Positions 27,946 to 28,185 of a stretch of DNA of 28,185 nucleotides are shown here, piece by piece. The first letter of the stretch is position 1. The number at the start of each line of letters is the position of its first letter. The position numbers and the translations under genes are program-made. Origin of the DNA: Sphaeroforma sirkka (taxonomy: Eukaryota > Opisthokonta > Ichthyosporea > Ichthyophonida); assembly GCA_001586965.3 (NCBI GenBank), contig LUCW03000634.1:7501-35685 (forward strand). The letters are read 5' to 3'. Below the pieces are notes generated by a model. That model had not been told where the DNA came from. It was given only the letters and a program-made list of their open reading frames with translations, and made no database searches.

Positions 27946-28185
27946 CATAAACCAGCAACTCTAGCTCCCCGGTATAAACCAGCCACTCGAGCTCTTGGTA
28001 TAAAAAAGCAGCGACTCAAGCCCCGAGTATAAAACCAGCAACTCTGGCTCCCAGTATAAAACCAGCCTCTCGAGCTCTTGAGTATAAAAAGCAGCGAGAC
28101 TCTAGCTCCCGAGTATAAACCAGCAACTCTAGCTCCCGAGTATAAAACCAGCCTCCGAGCTCCACAGTATAAACCAGCCTCTCGA
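27946..28185 (+). repeat. Minisatellite of about 28 bp with a TATAAA box in every unit
   Basis: TATAAA at 27973, 27999, 28028, 28055, 28083, 28114, 28141 and 28168, preceded by CATAAA at 27946; spacings 26-31 bp. The unit is TATAAA(A)CCAGC..CTC.AGCTC..GAG. The array runs off the window. It lies after E3 pol and before the expected 3' LTR. Confidence 0.9.

Larger units (their letters stand above)
20319..28185 (+). mobile_element. E3: Ty3/Gypsy chromovirus-type retrotransposon, nested in E2
   Basis: Plus-strand element with a putative long 5' LTR, gag and full pol (protease, RT, RNase H, Dam-like domain, integrase, GPY/F, chromodomain-like end). It runs off the right edge before any 3' LTR. 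It begins with TGTGG exactly where E2 loses homology to E1. Proteins are clearly different from E1/E2, so it is another family. All catalytic motifs are intact, and the frame breaks are few and small, so it is the youngest or most recently active element in the window. Confidence 0.8.

Noticed and set aside
27946..28185. CRISPR-like spacing in the TATAAA array
   Set aside because: The whole unit is repeated, including the sequence between TATAAA boxes, so there are no spacers.

Overview
The window is eukaryotic nuclear DNA. It has a probable spliced host gene with GT-AG junctions, long AT-rich non-coding stretches, micro- and minisatellites, tRNA-derived repeats, and a pile-up of Ty3/Gypsy-type LTR retrotransposons. 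I cannot name the species. Chromodomain-bearing Ty3 elements that also carry a Dam-like domain after RNase H fit a fungus-, protist- or algal-type genome better than a prokaryote, but the lineage is inference.

Layout. (1) 1-2000: 3' part of a host gene, with exons near 352-553 and 1038-1669; the intron holds a compound TA/GT/GGGT microsatellite. (2) 2000-5458: almost no coding potential. It holds degenerate direct repeats (2238-2413 and 2687-2894) and a foldback-like pair of tRNA-Gln-headed repeats facing away from each other (2899-3244 on minus, 3515-3977 on plus). (3) 5459-11160: element E1, a Ty3/Gypsy copy on the minus strand with an intact 3' LTR, truncated inside gag. (4) 11161-13290: decayed minus-strand coding fragments of unknown family. 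(5) 13294-13453: a minisatellite. (6) 13473-14087: E4, a minus-strand protease/RT fossil of a second family. (7) 14099-20318: E2, a plus-strand copy of the E1 family whose 5' LTR abuts E4. (8) 20319 to the window end: E3, a plus-strand, much better preserved element of another family, apparently inserted into the 3' end of E2.

The E1/E2 family and E3 share one plan: gag, then protease, reverse transcriptase, RNase H, a Dam-methyltransferase-like domain with an NPPW motif, integrase, GPY/F module and a chromodomain-like tail. Gag would build the particle. Pol would process it, copy the RNA and insert the cDNA. The chromodomain-like tail would guide integration to chromatin. The Dam-like domain has no assured role. 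E1 and E2 are dead (stops, frameshifts, deletions of catalytic segments). E3 has intact catalytic motifs, but small frame breaks, at least three of them in homopolymer runs, split its genes. These could be mutations or base-calling errors.

The most interesting items are the Dam-like domain kept in two diverged Ty3 families; a frame break at the RNase H/Dam junction shared by E1 and E2; two identical cloverleaf tRNA-Gln(UUG)-like sequences inside otherwise diverged inverted arms; a tRNA-Thr-like sequence antisense inside gag; a regular array of TATAAA boxes about 28 bp apart after E3 pol; and telomere-repeat-like patches at a rearranged site and in the E3 LTR.
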